DNA of 64,000 nt, from the NCBI GenBank assembly GCA_964007475.1, contig OZ023274.1, positions 82,409,303-82,473,302 on the forward strand, read 5' to 3'. Numbering within the stretch: position 1 is the first letter of the stretch; every line of letters starts with the position of its first letter. This stretch comes from Hybos culiciformis. Its lineage: Eukaryota > Arthropoda > Insecta > Diptera > Hybotidae. Positions 11,801 to 25,000 of this stretch are shown here, in pieces. The notes under the pieces are model-generated. The model searched no databases. It saw only the letters and a program-made list of their open reading frames with translations, and had not been told where the DNA came from. The position numbers and the translations under genes were made by a program.

Positions 11801-14800
11801 ATGACAATGATGTCTTATTTTATTTAAAATAATAATCGAATTATTGAAAAAAAATATTGATCTTGACAAAGATTTAAGTAATTGAATTCGATCTTTTTAT
11901 ATTTCCCGTGCGTGGATATTGTACGACATTGATAAATCTTCTAAAATATTCATTATTTTTTTTTTAATTAAATGTTAATTCAAAGAAGGTAATATTTAAT
12001 ATGTGTGCAATATAATAATTTTCTCACAATATGATGAAAATATTTGTATTTTGAAATTTTATACTTTTAAAATTTAAAAAAAAAAAAAAAATTTAATATG
12101 CTGATCTAAATATTTTTTCTAAACCAATTACCTAGTTGCTTGGAAAATTAAACATGAAATAGAAAAATTAAAAAATTCAAGTGCATTTTATACATCATAG
12201 TAATTATATATTTACGTGTTTCATAAATATGCGTTTATTATCTTTAACTAGAATTCTAAAAATTATATACTTATAATAAGTAATTATCAAAGGGTTTGTA
12301 GACCAAACTGTTGTTGTTCAAGTTACTCAGCAAAAATGTTCTTTGTTTAAGGATGAAGGAATTTAAACCGTAAGCTTTTCTCCAAAAAAAAAAACAAGTT
12401 CAAAGTTTAAAATACTTGTTGTTAGATAAAGTCTGGAATTTTTTAGCGAACACGAGAGTCTCTATCTCCAATCCAATATTAAATAAAAAGCTATGAGGAT
12501 GGATTAGTGTTAAAACACATAATTAATTATGCATAATATTACATTTGAAAAAAACAAAACTTCTCATTATACATTGAAATGCATTTTGATTGGCATATTA
12601 AAATTTCATATTATACCATTAATTGGTTCAAAGTTTAGCAATTGATGCGATAATAAAAAATTATTTTAATGAAATTGATTTCGTGACTGTAAGTATTCTT
12701 CTTTCCCATAATCATCGATCGAATAATGAAGTGAAATGAAAAAGGAAATTAATAAAATTAAGAAAAAAAAAAAGTGAAAGGTTAATTAAATAATAATAAA
12801 ATCAATTTTTAAAATAATCTTGATTCAGGTTAAGAAAAACAAAATTAGCAGTAAACGAAATTGGAAAAATCTCAATGATGAAACTGAGAATACTCTTGTT
12901 AGTACAAATTATCCCACCTATAATGAATTAAGCATTAACGAGATAAGAAATTTCATTTCGATTTAGTTAGCATAATTTCGACCTAATTAATCTTTTATTT
13001 TTTTTTTGTAAAAAATTTTTTTTTTTTTTTTTAATAATGAAGAAAGTGTTATTTAAATATATAATACAAAAGTGTAGATAATAACATGATAAAAAAATAT
13101 ATATTTTGAAAAATTGCTGTAACCGAATTTTGGAGCGGCGTTATAGAAATAAATGCCTTTATTTACGTAAAGAAACAGTGTCAAAATCTTTCTGCATGTT
13201 CTTATGTTTTTTGCTCTACAATTGCAGTTGGTTAGGTTGATTTAACATTTATTCAAACAAAAAAAAAATTTAAGATTCAATGACTTAAAAACAAAAGATT
13301 GCAAAAACTCAAATGCAAAGTTTTTATATTTTTCAGTAAAATGATAAAATTACAAGGAGCAGCAAAAATTAGCTCCAGAAATATAGAGATTTATAGATTC
13401 AAAAGTGCTTTACTGCTTCGGGTTAGGGTGTCTCAAATAACACATTTCTTTCAAGAATAAAATTTATCAATGAAATATAAATAAAATTTTAATTTGCTTT
13501 TTTTGTACATTAGGTTTCTCTATTCTGTAATATTATAATATTTTTTAAAATTAAAATAATATGTCGTCTGATCCTTTTCTTTAGAGTTTTATAACCAATG
13601 GAAAAAAGTAATAATTTTTATTACATGCCAATACATTTTATATTTTAAATGTTCGTTCGCTAATTATTAAAATTTTCATTTATGTAACAATAAATTTATT
13701 TAAGGTATCTCCTGCAATTGTGTATATTAATTTTAAAGCAGATACAAAAAAACTTTTTTTTTCGTTGTGCTGCTTTAAATTGATAAAGTTAATTTTATTA
13801 TTTATGATGTCAAGACATGCGAGCTTTTTCACTGAATTTATTAAGAAATTTAGTTCAATCAAATAATACTTTTTATAACAGTAATTTTTATTTTAACAAT
13901 CCAGAAATATTTCATCACATTCGTATATTTGTATATGAACTGTACGGGTAGATGTACTCGTTATCCAAATTTGAACTATTTTTTAAAGTGGTTGTAATAT
14001 GGTTGTAATACGACTTGAAATGATTGCTGATATTTAAGTTCAATAGTATGTGATTATTTAAAAAAAAAAAATTAAAAATGTATTTACTAATATCTAATTT
14101 GATGATTCAGATGTGTCTGGAAAGGGTAGAGTATAACTTAATTATTGCCTTTATTCGTCAAAGATTTAACAAAAAAAATTTTCAATTTTTATTAAGAATT
14201 TTTGAATAGTTTCTCTGTGGAAAATGTCGCTCGTAATTTTCACATTCATTCCAAAATTCATTACTTCATTTATTTAAAGCTTGGAACTTCTTTATATCAA
14301 CCTCGATATGAATTACTTTATAAATATAATTTTATTATCTTAACTTGCCTCATAAGTTTTTATGACATCCATTTGAGGATTCTAAGTTTCATTAACTTAC
14401 TGAATTTATTCAAAACCATTAAAATCATTGAAAAAACTTGGAACTGCTTAATTATCTCTTTATATATGAATCTGGATACGAACTGTTCCATTAATATAAT
14501 TTTTATTATTTTAACTTGCCTTAATGTCTTTCAATGCTAGAATATCGGTTGAAAATGTTGTGTTGATTTGCACCGAGGGCTTATTTTTAACACTTGGAAA
14601 TATTATTCCTCCTTTTCGTGAAAACGGTTTTGATGTTGTTTGATTTGGTGCTGCGTTTACTATGAATGGAGTTTGTGTCGTTGTAGATGTTGTTCCTTGG
14701 GTAGAACTTGGCGTTGATTGCGTCGAAGGTGTTGAAGTTGTTGATGAAGTTGCGAATGGAGTTGTTGGTAATGGTTCAGGAAAATCATCAATTACCGAAT

Positions 14801-16034
14801 ATCTTAAATTTCGAAAAATTATTATTATGTTTAAACAAGAGAGAAGAAAAATGGGTAATAGATTAGATTACAGCAACACTTTGGAATATATCAAGAATAA
14901 TGTCAGACAGATTTTTTTAGAACTTAGACTGAAATTAATCAATTTAGTACAGATTAATGAAGATAGGTTCTTTTGGGGTATTTTTGAATTTGATAACTGA
15001 AATTTTCGAGAAAAAAAAATAAGAAGTAAAACATGTCTTTTTATCACCTGTTGTGATCATATTCTACCAGACGATCAATAGTTGGATCCATCAGCAACTC
15101 GGCTGGAACAGGTCTTTGAGCCAATATAGAGACATCATCTTCTTGCTTTTTTAATCGTCTCTCGACAATATCCAAATTCGTAATGATTAAATTAGTTTTT
15201 GTTTTTAAATCTTCATGTATTTCACCAATAGCTCGTTCTTGTCTTTGAGTTTGTGACAGCAGCTTATCTGATTTAGGCAAAATTTCGTCTACAGATGATT
15301 TTGTGCCAACAACAACATCCCAAACTTCATCCATTTTTTCACTAACTGACATAATTGGTTTAATTTGTTTAACTAAAGCATCTATTTTGCTTGATTTTAT
15401 CAATGATGGTGCTGTGGTTGTGGTTGAAGAATTAAATACATCATGATGATCTACAACTGCCTCATGTATGTCACCAACCATGTTTAACATTCGACCAACA
15501 TTTTCAGATACAATATTTATATGAAATTGTAGCTTTTTATCAATGTTATCGGTTTTTATTCGTAATTGTCCAAGTTCATTTGTCATATGATTCATAACTT
15601 CAGCATTCATAGCTTTTGTAATTTCAATTACATTCATTGATATTGGTTTTTTTTCACTTGCTTCTGCATTAATGTCATCTACTTGCAGGAAATTATTATC
15701 AATTTGATTTTTTAAGCCTTCAAGTTTGGAATCAATATCAGTTACTTTTTGATCTAATGATACTAATCGGCTGTCTAAATTATTTGAAGATGATGTACGT
15801 GGTGAACGATTTACCGAATATTCCGATGATGGTTCTACAGAAATTTTATTATCTAGAGATCTCAGTTTCGATATAACTGAATCAGTTTTCAAAATATTAT
15901 CTCCAACACGATTATCTAAAGCTTCTACACGTCGCATTAAATGCTCTACAGCTTTATCCAAATTATCTATTCGTTTCAGTTTACCTTCCAATGTTGATAT
16001 CACAACTTCGAAGATGTTAAGTAGTTGTTGTTCT
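8666..16034 (-). CDS. Secreted fibrinogen-related protein with coiled coil (scabrous/FREP-like), six exons, 5' end missing
   Basis: Seen: exons 16034-15048, 14802-14520, 10860-10729, 10129-9942, 9888-9702 and 8863-8666 join in one frame to give 657 residues plus stop; the first base belongs to a codon split with an upstream exon. Residues 1-329 are hydrophilic heptad-rich coiled coil. Residues 330-423 are a Thr/Ser/Pro linker. Residues 424-650 are a fibrinogen C-terminal domain of normal length (about 220). Its landmarks are the first cysteine in GFSCVDLMNAG, GVFYLQIRG, DGGWTVIQRR, the calcium-site DND in YNRDNDRSSLNCA, GGWWWKSC, LNGLYL and VWFRWRGWDYTLKK. Known: such proteins act outside the cell; insect scabrous has this coiled-coil plus fibrinogen layout and works with Notch signalling in patterning. 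Inference: orthology to scabrous rather than another long insect FREP is not proven. No signal peptide is in these exons, so at least one 5' exon is missing. Confidence 0.9.
9702..9888 (-). CDS. FREP exon: calcium-site region
   Basis: The 187-nt exon starts with the second part of a split Arg codon. It encodes FAQYSHFKIHSEADYYKLEI, then YEGNAGDSLNDPWYGSNNSP, then FSTYNRDNDRSSLNCASMLK. The D-N-D before NCA matches the family's calcium-binding loop, and the cysteine pairs with that in the last exon. The donor is AAG/GTAAAT. Confidence 0.95.
9942..10129 (-). CDS. FREP exon: fibrinogen domain, middle
   Basis: The 188-nt exon encodes VIQRRDEYGEPRENFNRDWS and continues through DYKNGFGDPAKEFWLGNE to DYSLRVELEDFEGNK, the most conserved part of the fold (W-x-x-Y-x-x-G-F-G and EFWLGN). 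The following intron (9889-9941) is only 53 bp, typical of insects. Confidence 0.95.
10729..10860 (-). CDS. FREP exon: start of fibrinogen domain
   Basis: The 132-nt exon lies between a TTTTAG acceptor (10861-10863) and a GTAAGT donor (10728), phase 0 at both ends. It encodes GFSCVDLMNAGMRQSGVFYL through VYCEQEIADGGWT, the N-terminal subdomain of the fibrinogen fold with its first disulfide pair. Confidence 0.93.
10861..14519 (-). other. FREP intron, 3.66 kb, GC-AG type
   Basis: AT-rich intron between the linker exon and the fibrinogen domain. The donor is GCAAGT (14519-14514) and the acceptor TTTTAG (10861). No further exon with fitting phase was seen. Open frames at 13680-13862 and 14202-14540 are not gene-like; the latter partly overlaps the linker exon on the opposite strand. 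Confidence 0.7.
14520..14802 (-). CDS. FREP exon: Thr/Ser/Pro-rich linker
   Basis: The 283-nt exon follows a TTTAAG acceptor. The split Arg codon (AG + A) joins it to the coiled-coil exon across a 245-bp intron (14803-15047). It encodes YSVIDDFPEPLPTTP, then runs of T, S, P and Q, then KPFSRKGGIIFPSVK and ends DILALKDIK. It looks like a flexible, probably O-glycosylated spacer. An SRK basic site (residues FSRKGG) could be cleaved, which is inference only. The only donor that keeps the frame is the GC type, AAG/GCAAGT at 14519-14514. Confidence 0.8.
15048..16034 (-). CDS. FREP exon: coiled-coil region
   Basis: The 987-nt exon follows a TTTTTTGCAG acceptor at 16035 and ends at an AACAG/GTGATA donor (15047). 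It opens with EQQLLNIFEVVISTLEGKLK, so the GTG near 16003 is internal and not a start. The protein is almost free of cysteine and proline in its first part and full of leucine/isoleucine heptads (MRRVEALDNRV, VISKLRSLDNKI, VSLDQKVTDIDSKLEGLKNQ). This predicts a long oligomerising coiled coil. NSSTTTT near residue 203 is a possible N-glycosylation and O-glycosylation spot. Confidence 0.9.
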
Positions 16035-19000
16035 CTGCAAAAAAAAAAAACAAATAAAAATTATTTCAGTTCGTTTTTGTAGTAAACAGCGATTCTAAAA
16101 AACGGGCAAAATATAAAAGCAGGTGTTTAATTCAAATGTGATAAGGTATACTATCCAATATCCATAATAATTAACACGAAATTATTGATTGATGTGGTTT
16201 TAAAGATTTCACAAAAAATAAATGGTACCAAAACAATACAAATACTTATTTATTGAATTTCGATTTTAAATTATGCTAAATTTAATATTTTTATTTTATT
16301 AATCATTATAAAATTCTACAGTCTATCTATATATTTTACTTTTTAATTCATAAAAATATTTTTTTTCTTCATTATTATTCTCTTAAGTCGAGACAAGCCT
16401 ATATTTAGGAAGTGTCAAATTACCTGAATGCAAAGTATAAAAATAAAATAAAAAAAAAATATATTATTATAATTTATAATAAAATAATATATTTTTGTTT
16501 AATTTCGATAAACTATTAGATTTATGAGGTTAAATCTAATTTGCAAAAAAAAAAAAATACAAATAAATAAATAGAACTTAATTTAAATAGACGTGTTTTT
16601 GACTCAAATATAATATTTTCCAATCAAGCTTTTTATTATTGTTATTTGTGGTTAAATGAAATAAATCAGAACAGTTCAGGGTGTTTTCTAGATTAAAAAA
16701 ATAGATTATTTAATGCGTGTGCGTAAAAAAATAATAATAAGTCAATGTCCTTTTTTTTTTTTAATTTTTTTAAATTATTCATATTTTTTATATTGCATTG
16801 TAAGTATTGCATTGTAACAACACTTTGAATTAAGAAAATTGATTAAAGCGTATAGTTCCAAGATGAGAAACAAGTTTTTATGATTATACGCTATATAAGC
16901 TTTTAAATTGCTATTTATATATTATAGTATATTTATGTTAAGTACCGAAAATTCAAATAAATAAATCTTTGATAGCTTCGCATTAGATATTCACAATCAT
17001 TCTACACAAAAATGAACTAAATAAGTGAAGGCAGGTTTTTTTGCCTGAAAAATGTTGAGTCTTCATAATATATACTTGCCCAAAAAGCGTTAATATGTAT
17101 TCTTATTGTTGCGTGTAAATAATTTCTACATTTTGTTTCAACTATAGTATTATTGCATCAAAGCAATATAACCATAACTTTAAAAAAAAAAACATCTTTC
17201 ACAATATTTTGATGTTAATTATATTTGCTATTGGATAATGATAAGATTTAATCAATCTTTGAATATGCATATATCATTAAATTCTTTTTCCTAAATAAAT
17301 TATCCTTTTCATTAATATTGGAATTCAATTAATATTTATATTGAATAAATTTTCCAATAAACACATTGAACAGCTTTTCGCATCCGATTTTAGAATTTAA
17401 ACATTATTTGCTAATTACTAATAAGAGTATAGCAAGAAAATGAGTTATTTAAATAATGTAATTAGACGCAAGAATGGTGAATTTATTGACCGCATTTTTA
17501 AAATATATATATTTCATAATTTTTCGCTTACAATTCTCTAATTGTTTCAATATATTACCAATTATACATCTAATTGCCCTCTGGAAAACATTTAACTTAC
17601 TTACTTAAATTTTTTTATTATTTTTAAGAAATATGTATATTGTTTCAAGAATTTTTGTATATACATAACTAGGATTGCCTTTAGATAAAACGCTAATATA
17701 ATATTAAAATATCAAATACATTTATATAATGATTGTATACATTTTTTTTTTTAATTTTCAATTAATCAGGTTATATCTTTATTGTTCAATTAAATACAAA
17801 TATTAATTAGATACATTCATAATGATATTTGCGTGTGTATAATTTCTTTACTTTTTTTAATATAAAATATAAAATTCTCATGCATTATGTTTATCGCATA
17901 ATCATGTACATATTATCATGTACTCAAAGTTAATATATATTTTTCCCCCATTTAAGGCTTTATCAAACCTTAGTTAATAAATTAAAGAAAATTCATTTGA
18001 GAAATGAACTAAGGCTTAATAAATCTTCAAAAGATTCAGAATATACTGGTGGAACTAAAATAAATTGATTTACTTCTTCAATATCGTCTATCGATCAATA
18101 ATTCAACATTGGATTTAAAAATGGACATTTAATCCATATGAAATCAAATAAAATTTCGACTGTCCTTATATTTAAACGTTCAATAAATAATTTGTATAGC
18201 AATAGTTTCTTCTATAAAAATAATTAATTCAAATAATTATTGCGCTTGTTTGACAAACGTTAGACTTTCATTATTCTCAATAATCAACTTTTAACCTAAA
18301 ACGACTTTACGATTATACTAGAAGGGTATAATTGTTTTATTGAATGTTGTTAATGTCTTATGGCCCAACTAACCATTTAAATAATTAATAGCTTTGCATT
18401 AAAGATTTACACTTTGAAAACGTTGAAAGATTTAAATTTGGTTTTTTTTTTAATATAAAATAATTTATTTCAGTCAAAATAATTTCTATAAAGCATTTAA
18501 TTTAAATTGTTTTTTATGGAGAAATAGTGTTTAATTAAAAAATTATTATTTGGCCAGTATGTGGTATACATTTTTTTGACATTTTTATAGAATTATGTAC
18601 TTTGATTTTTTGAATAATATGTAAATTATGTAATTATGTTGAAATTTGCATAAAATTTTATTGATCGAAACAAACTATACTCATTTTGCCTTGTTTTCAT
18701 CTTCGTAATTATTAAAAATTTTTCTTGAATCGTAAGAGTTTCACGTAAAAAATACCTTGAGGTTATTAGAAACCTTGAAAGCGGGAAACTGCTAAAAAAA
18801 AACATGAAAGAAAATATCACCTGTTCATTTTTTATGACGGATTTTTTAGAATTATGTTTCTGCTAATTAGAAAAAAAAAACCTAAATCCTCATTACTTTC
18901 GAATTATTATTTTTTCAATCACTTTTAAAATAAACGGCATAAAAGTAATCAACTTACGTATATAAAATAAACCAAAGCATCGGCAATACTTCTTCCTTAT

Positions 19001-22000
19001 TTTGATGATGTTAATTGAAAAATTGGTTATCTTAATGGAATATAAATTTGTTCTAGATAAAGTTAAATAACATGATTAAATGCCTTTCAATTGATATTTT
19101 CATAAATGCGTGTACTATATGTATGTTATACATTGTACAAATCTGTTTATGTAAATTATAATTAATATTCAATAATAATAAAGTTGAGTGGTCAAATAAA
19201 ATGGTGTTGAACTTATTTTATGTTTTTTTTTTTTGTAATACCCATTTAATTTATATAATAATAAGTTTTAAAAATTACTTTGATCGGTATCAGAGCAATA
19301 AATTCTAAATTTTTTTTCTATAAATTGAAGTAAAGTAAATTTTAATTTATTAGAATTAAAATTATAAATGTAGAGAGAAAAATAATCTAAGATAGATGAT
19401 TTTTTTTTGTTACAATAAATTACATAGTATCACCGACTTTTCGTAGAAAATCGAGGACATTTAATGATATATTTTATATCTTTTGTAAATTCTTATTATT
19501 ATTTACGAATTTTTTTTTGTAATTAAGTTTTAGTTTTATATAAGTTTCATTGTAATTTTAAAAGTGAAATTATTTTTATCAAATACATTTTTTTTAAAGC
19601 TTTTGACACTATTTATAATTGAAAATAAAATACAGTTTTAAATTTTGAAAGGAAAGAGTACGTTTACACTATATGTTGCATAACAGTTAATTGTTAAATA
19701 TAACAATTTTTGTTCACGCGTTAAATAACTCTATCATGTTAAAAGAATTATATATATTTAATAGTAGTATAAGACTCAATTCAAAGTACTAGAATCCGAT
19801 AAAGTTTAACTTGTGTCATTAATATATTTATAAATTTTATTAATGATGAAATCATGAATGTTCCTAATAGTCCGAATAAGGTTTTTATGGAAAGAAAAAT
19901 TAAAAAAGTTTTTCGGAAAATTGGAAAATTCGGAAATAAGTGAAAGTTCTCTTTTCGGTGGGATTTTTGTATGAACTTAATTATTCATACAAACAAATTA
20001 CAACAATTTTATTAAAATATAAATACATAAAAAGCTGTACATTGAATCTTATTGCAGATATTATTGTACCGATTACCTTGCTATTTTATTTTGGGGTTTC
20101 CTAAATTTTAACAAGAAAATATTATTTATGTACTATTTAAAGAAAACTAAATGTTAAAACTTGCCAATATTCTATATTTTTAATAATTAACAAAGTCTAA
20201 GATTCTCTCAAATTTCAGTATATAACAAATTTGGGTATAGCAATATTCGTTTTACAGAGTCAATATATCAGGTTTTTGTTATTTTGTTTTATGAAGATAT
20301 TTGAAACCAACTTAAATGAAAGCAACATTTTTATTTCTGGAAAACTAGTTATAAACATAAAATTATTGAAAATAAATGATCCAAAGGTGAAGCCGCATTA
20401 AGAAGCCGATATTATTTGATAAAGTGAACTTACAAGATTTCATAACAATTGTTACATTTCAAATTCCAGAAGTCTCAGTATTTGTTTTTACCTCTGTCAT
20501 TTCGTTTAATCAGCGTTCAGTAGCTAAATACAAAAAAAACCATTTTTGCATATACCCTTAAGATAATAATTTTGTTTTTAATTTTAATAAATCAAAAACA
20601 CGGTTATTGAACTTTTTTCTACATTCGATATTATATTTGTATATTTGTCTGGTTTCATGAAAAAAAAAAACCATTTAAATATTGGTCAAGGTAAATTTTC
20701 AACATATGACAAAACGAGGTATATTAAGATTGCATTTGAAATCAATCAATAATATTAGATTAATATTTTTAAATGCAAAATTTAAGGCATATGAATGTAA
20801 TTCCAAAAAAAAATATTAAATAAAATAAAGTTACCAATAAAATAATATTTTGATTTCCGTCATTGCTAAAAAATATATTGATCACTAATAATAATTTGTG
20901 ACTATCTTATTATTAGTCAGTTAAAGTTTTTTTTTTAATGTTGCATTGATAAAATGCAAATCCATTTAATTATTTCTTCTGTTGTCATAATGAAACATAA
21001 TACGAGCAACATATTATGATTTTGAAAACTTTTTATAGCAAATCATGTTTTTTTTACGTTCGGCAACTGACCAAAAACAAAAAACCAGAAACTTTTTTTT
21101 TTATGTTTAATTTAAATTTTATAAAAATACTCACATGAAAAACCGCGAAAATTATGTTGAATTTGTTTTACATTTTGACTATAAAATTAAAGAAGGTTGG
21201 AACCAATCTTTATGTCTAAATTGAGAATGTCAACATTAATAAGAATCCTCATGCAATTGAAATAATTAATATGAAACATACATCGATAATAAACAATTTT
21301 TTTTTTATTCAAATATTATTCTAAGAACAAACCCAGGAGCCTGAGTTGCTCTACGAAAAGACTCAAGTTCGTAAATTCGATAGGTTTGTAACACAATTAA
21401 TTCAAATCGTCTTTATTTGGAATTTGGATCATGAAATTTAATGTATCTATCGCCAACTTTTGGTGAAAAATATAAAAAATTTAAATAAAATTCAACTAAT
21501 ATTCTATCGATAAAAGAAAAGATTAATAGTAGTAACTAATAATTAAGATGAACTCTGCACTGATTTGACAAACTGCTATAAAGTTTTTTTTCTTTCAACT
21601 AAAAGCTAAATAGATTATTGTATTAATTTATTTTAGTTTACCATAAATTTATATGCCTAAAAGGTTTACTGCTTTTCTTATTAGAATGTATTAACATAAA
21701 TATTTTTAAATAAAGTGTGATGTATAATTATCGAAATAACAGATTTAATTAAAAAATAAAATGTCTTAATATATCTCTTTTTTTTCATAAACAGTCGCCT
21801 GTTTTTTTTGAATACCAAATATTTTCACTGGCTATAAATTTATTATTCCCCGAAGGCCCGGTAATTTATGTTTGTACCTGGTGTCTTTTAAAGTATTAAA
21901 ATATAGTTTTTAAAAAAAAATTCCTAAGGGCAAGAATTTATTAATAGTGATATAATATACAATATGGTTGAAGTCGGTCAAATAAATTTTAGCAAACTAA

Positions 22001-25000
22001 ATTTTTGTTTTTTTTTTTCATTTTAAATCACGCTAATTTATGTGCCACTCGTTAAATATGAAATTTAAAAATACTTAATTACAAAAAACAAAAAAAATCG
22101 ATAACAAATCACTATAAATTAAATACTTTAATTTGAATAAGTTTCTAAAGAAATTTAGATAAAAATCTGGTCCAATAATATTTTAGTTTTTTATATATAA
22201 AACTTTCTATAATAGCCCTCATAAATATGTCAATATTATCTGTTCCTGTATCGTATTGCCAATATTTTTATTTGTGGTTTTTTTGAAATTTTATTTTTTT
22301 TTAATAAAGAATAAAATAAAAATTATATTGAATCTTATTTTCATTTAATCTCCTTTTTTGCATGATTAGAAATTGATTAAACGAATCGGAACTGCAACAA
22401 AAGTAAACAGTTTCAATTTGACTACTATTGGTCGTTTTACTCAATAACTCAATAACTAAGGTTTCGGGTATTAGTATACAAGTATATAATACGAAACATT
22501 TGAGAAAGATTTCAGTTTCGGTTAACAGTTAAAAGTGTGTGCGGCTCGCGGTTTTTCATGAAATAATTGGACCCATACTTTGCTCTCCCGAAAAATTTAT
22601 TTTTTGGAATAATCTCTTTAGGATCGCCTATCAAAGAAAAAATTATCTATTATTTTTTTAATGTTGCAAATATAATAATATTTAACTACATAAGTAAACT
22701 TAATTATTAGTATATGTAACATAATGTATAGAGTCTAAGAAGAGCTCGAATTGGATTTGAATCATTCTATAAACGTGACATACAATCTCCAACTTGTTCA
22801 CTTGTTCTAATTTTAAATTATTCTTAAAACACCTGCTCCAAGTTGTCCACTCGAATTCTACAAATCTTTCTGTCATTTTTTTAAAATAATTTATTAAAGC
22901 CACCGGAATTTTGGATGCATTTAAATTAATTTTTAATTATTTTGTCACTATATATATATTAATACCAAAGTCATAAATTAAATTACCAAATTTTAAGATA
23001 TGAAAATTATTATGACAGTCATTAACAGTTAAAAAAGAAAAATTTATTACAATTTGTTTTTTTTCCCTATTTTCTTAAAAATAAAGAAAGTGACTGAAAG
23101 GTAATTTCTTTTTCTGCATTTTAACTGTATAATTTGTTACAAATTGTTATGTTCACTTTCAGTTTCAATATACATAAATTTTATTTTCATCACCGGAAAT
23201 AATTTTAATTTTAATGAAATTGTGTTCACAAGTTTTGATTAATTTTTTTTTTTTTTTTTACTTTAAATTAAAGGTAAAATTTTTTTTTTTTGGATAATCG
23301 CTGCATAAATTTAAAATAAAAAATATACTTCAAGCTTATTTCAGCTTTGTAATTTTACAGCTATAAATTGTTTTGTATTCCGTTATTATGATTTTGAATA
23401 TTTTAAATTAAAAATTAGCACACAAATTTGTCTTATAGGATATAAAAAACATATGTAACAGGCTTTGTTCCCAGCCAAGCTTTTACTTAATTAACTGGTA
23501 TGAAATTTACACAAATAAAAAAGTTATTTTTATCAATATTATTTTAGTACACATATACAGATAAAAATTCTAATTTTAATGAAATAAATTTTTTTAGCGT
23601 ACAAGTTTTTAAAAATTTCGAATAACCATTACAAACATTAAATCATTGATTCATCATAAAAGCGAAATCTGGAATTTTAAGATCAAGCAATAAAAAAGAG
23701 TATAATTCATTATGTTTTATTCTAAGAATGGCTAAAAAAAATTTACAACACAAATAGTAAGTCTTCACAATAGAATTGCTCGAACACATTATTTTTAACT
23801 TACTATTAAACATTTTATGATTTCTAAAGTTAGTTCATTGAACTTTTTATGCAACAATTTTATAGAAAACTTATCCAAGTTGTCCTTCAGAAAACAAGTG
23901 CAAAATATAATTTTTCATCATAATTATTTATTACTTTAAAGAAAAAATGAATATATAACAGACCATAAAAAAAAAATTTAAATTTATTTAAATAGATTAT
24001 TTTTGCACTATAAAATAAATTGATATCAATACAAATTTGTCTTTGATTTATTATAAAAGAATTTTATAAGTTACTAAAAATTTCAAAAATAGCTAAATTT
24101 GAAATTTATTCTATACAATTATTTCTGTAGAAGTCCAAACGAGTTTTGAAGAAAAAAAAGTTAATACATAAATGTCGAAATTGGAATTATGTTAACTCAA
24201 GTTATCTGTTTATCAAATTGATTTTTTTTTATTGAAAAATTCTTATGCCATAATACAAACATTAAATAATCTATAAGAAAAAAATTAATTAAAAGATTAA
24301 CAAACTATAAAATTATATATTATTCTGACCAATAATTGATTTATTTCTGTCTTCCCTTTTCATTTAAACTCTTCCCAGAATATTTATAATTACTAAACTC
24401 TGGTAATTCTGATGTTCGGCTGCACACAGTCGATAAGTAGCGAAATTATCAATTAAGACAAAGATATGCTTATGCTCAACATTTTAGGTATCTATTTCTT
24501 GAACTTTGACATACATATACACAGTGATAATATTCTGTCACTAAATAATTTAATAACACGTTTCAGTAAACGACTTTCGAGAATTTGTAGACGACAGGGA
24601 TACGCTGAAGTTAAAAATACACCAAATAGTATTTTGAGAGCTATATATTATATTATTACTGCACGTACCTATTAATTTCCATTTCCAACCATACATCAAT
24701 GAAAGATCTTAACTTCGTTTCAGATTTTTGCTGATATTATTAGACGTTATCTGCACTTACATTAATCAAACATGTTTTCAACTATATTTTATTGAACGAT
24801 AGTTTAGTAAGAAATAAAATTAATCATATACAAGAGATATTAATAATATGATAAATATTTTCCTAAATTATTTTATACAATATCTCCACAAAAAAAAAAA
24901 AAAAAAATAAGATCAATATCCGATTTTTTTTCTAAAATGTAATTTGAAAGTAAAACCTGAAGCAATATTGTTTTTTTATTTTTAAATATGAATAAAAAAT

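Noticed and set aside
14662..15000. Plus-strand open frame of Val/Gly repeats
   Set aside because: Its first part is the antisense of the Thr/Ser/Pro linker exon; the rest is intron.
18626..18820. Minus-strand frame with a hydrophobic start as a FREP first exon
   Set aside because: Phe/Ser-rich translation of T-rich DNA, with no suitable donor in the required phase noted.
22700..22903. Minus-strand 67-codon frame (MTERFVEFEWTTWSRCFKNN)
   Set aside because: It is somewhat protein-like, and a CAG/GTG donor would even fit the FREP phase, but it has no signal peptide, no family match and no upstream context, so it was not called.
24466..24675. Plus-strand 69-codon frame, also readable on the minus strand as a hydrophobic segment
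   Set aside because: Neither strand has a good start, splice context or recognisable motif.
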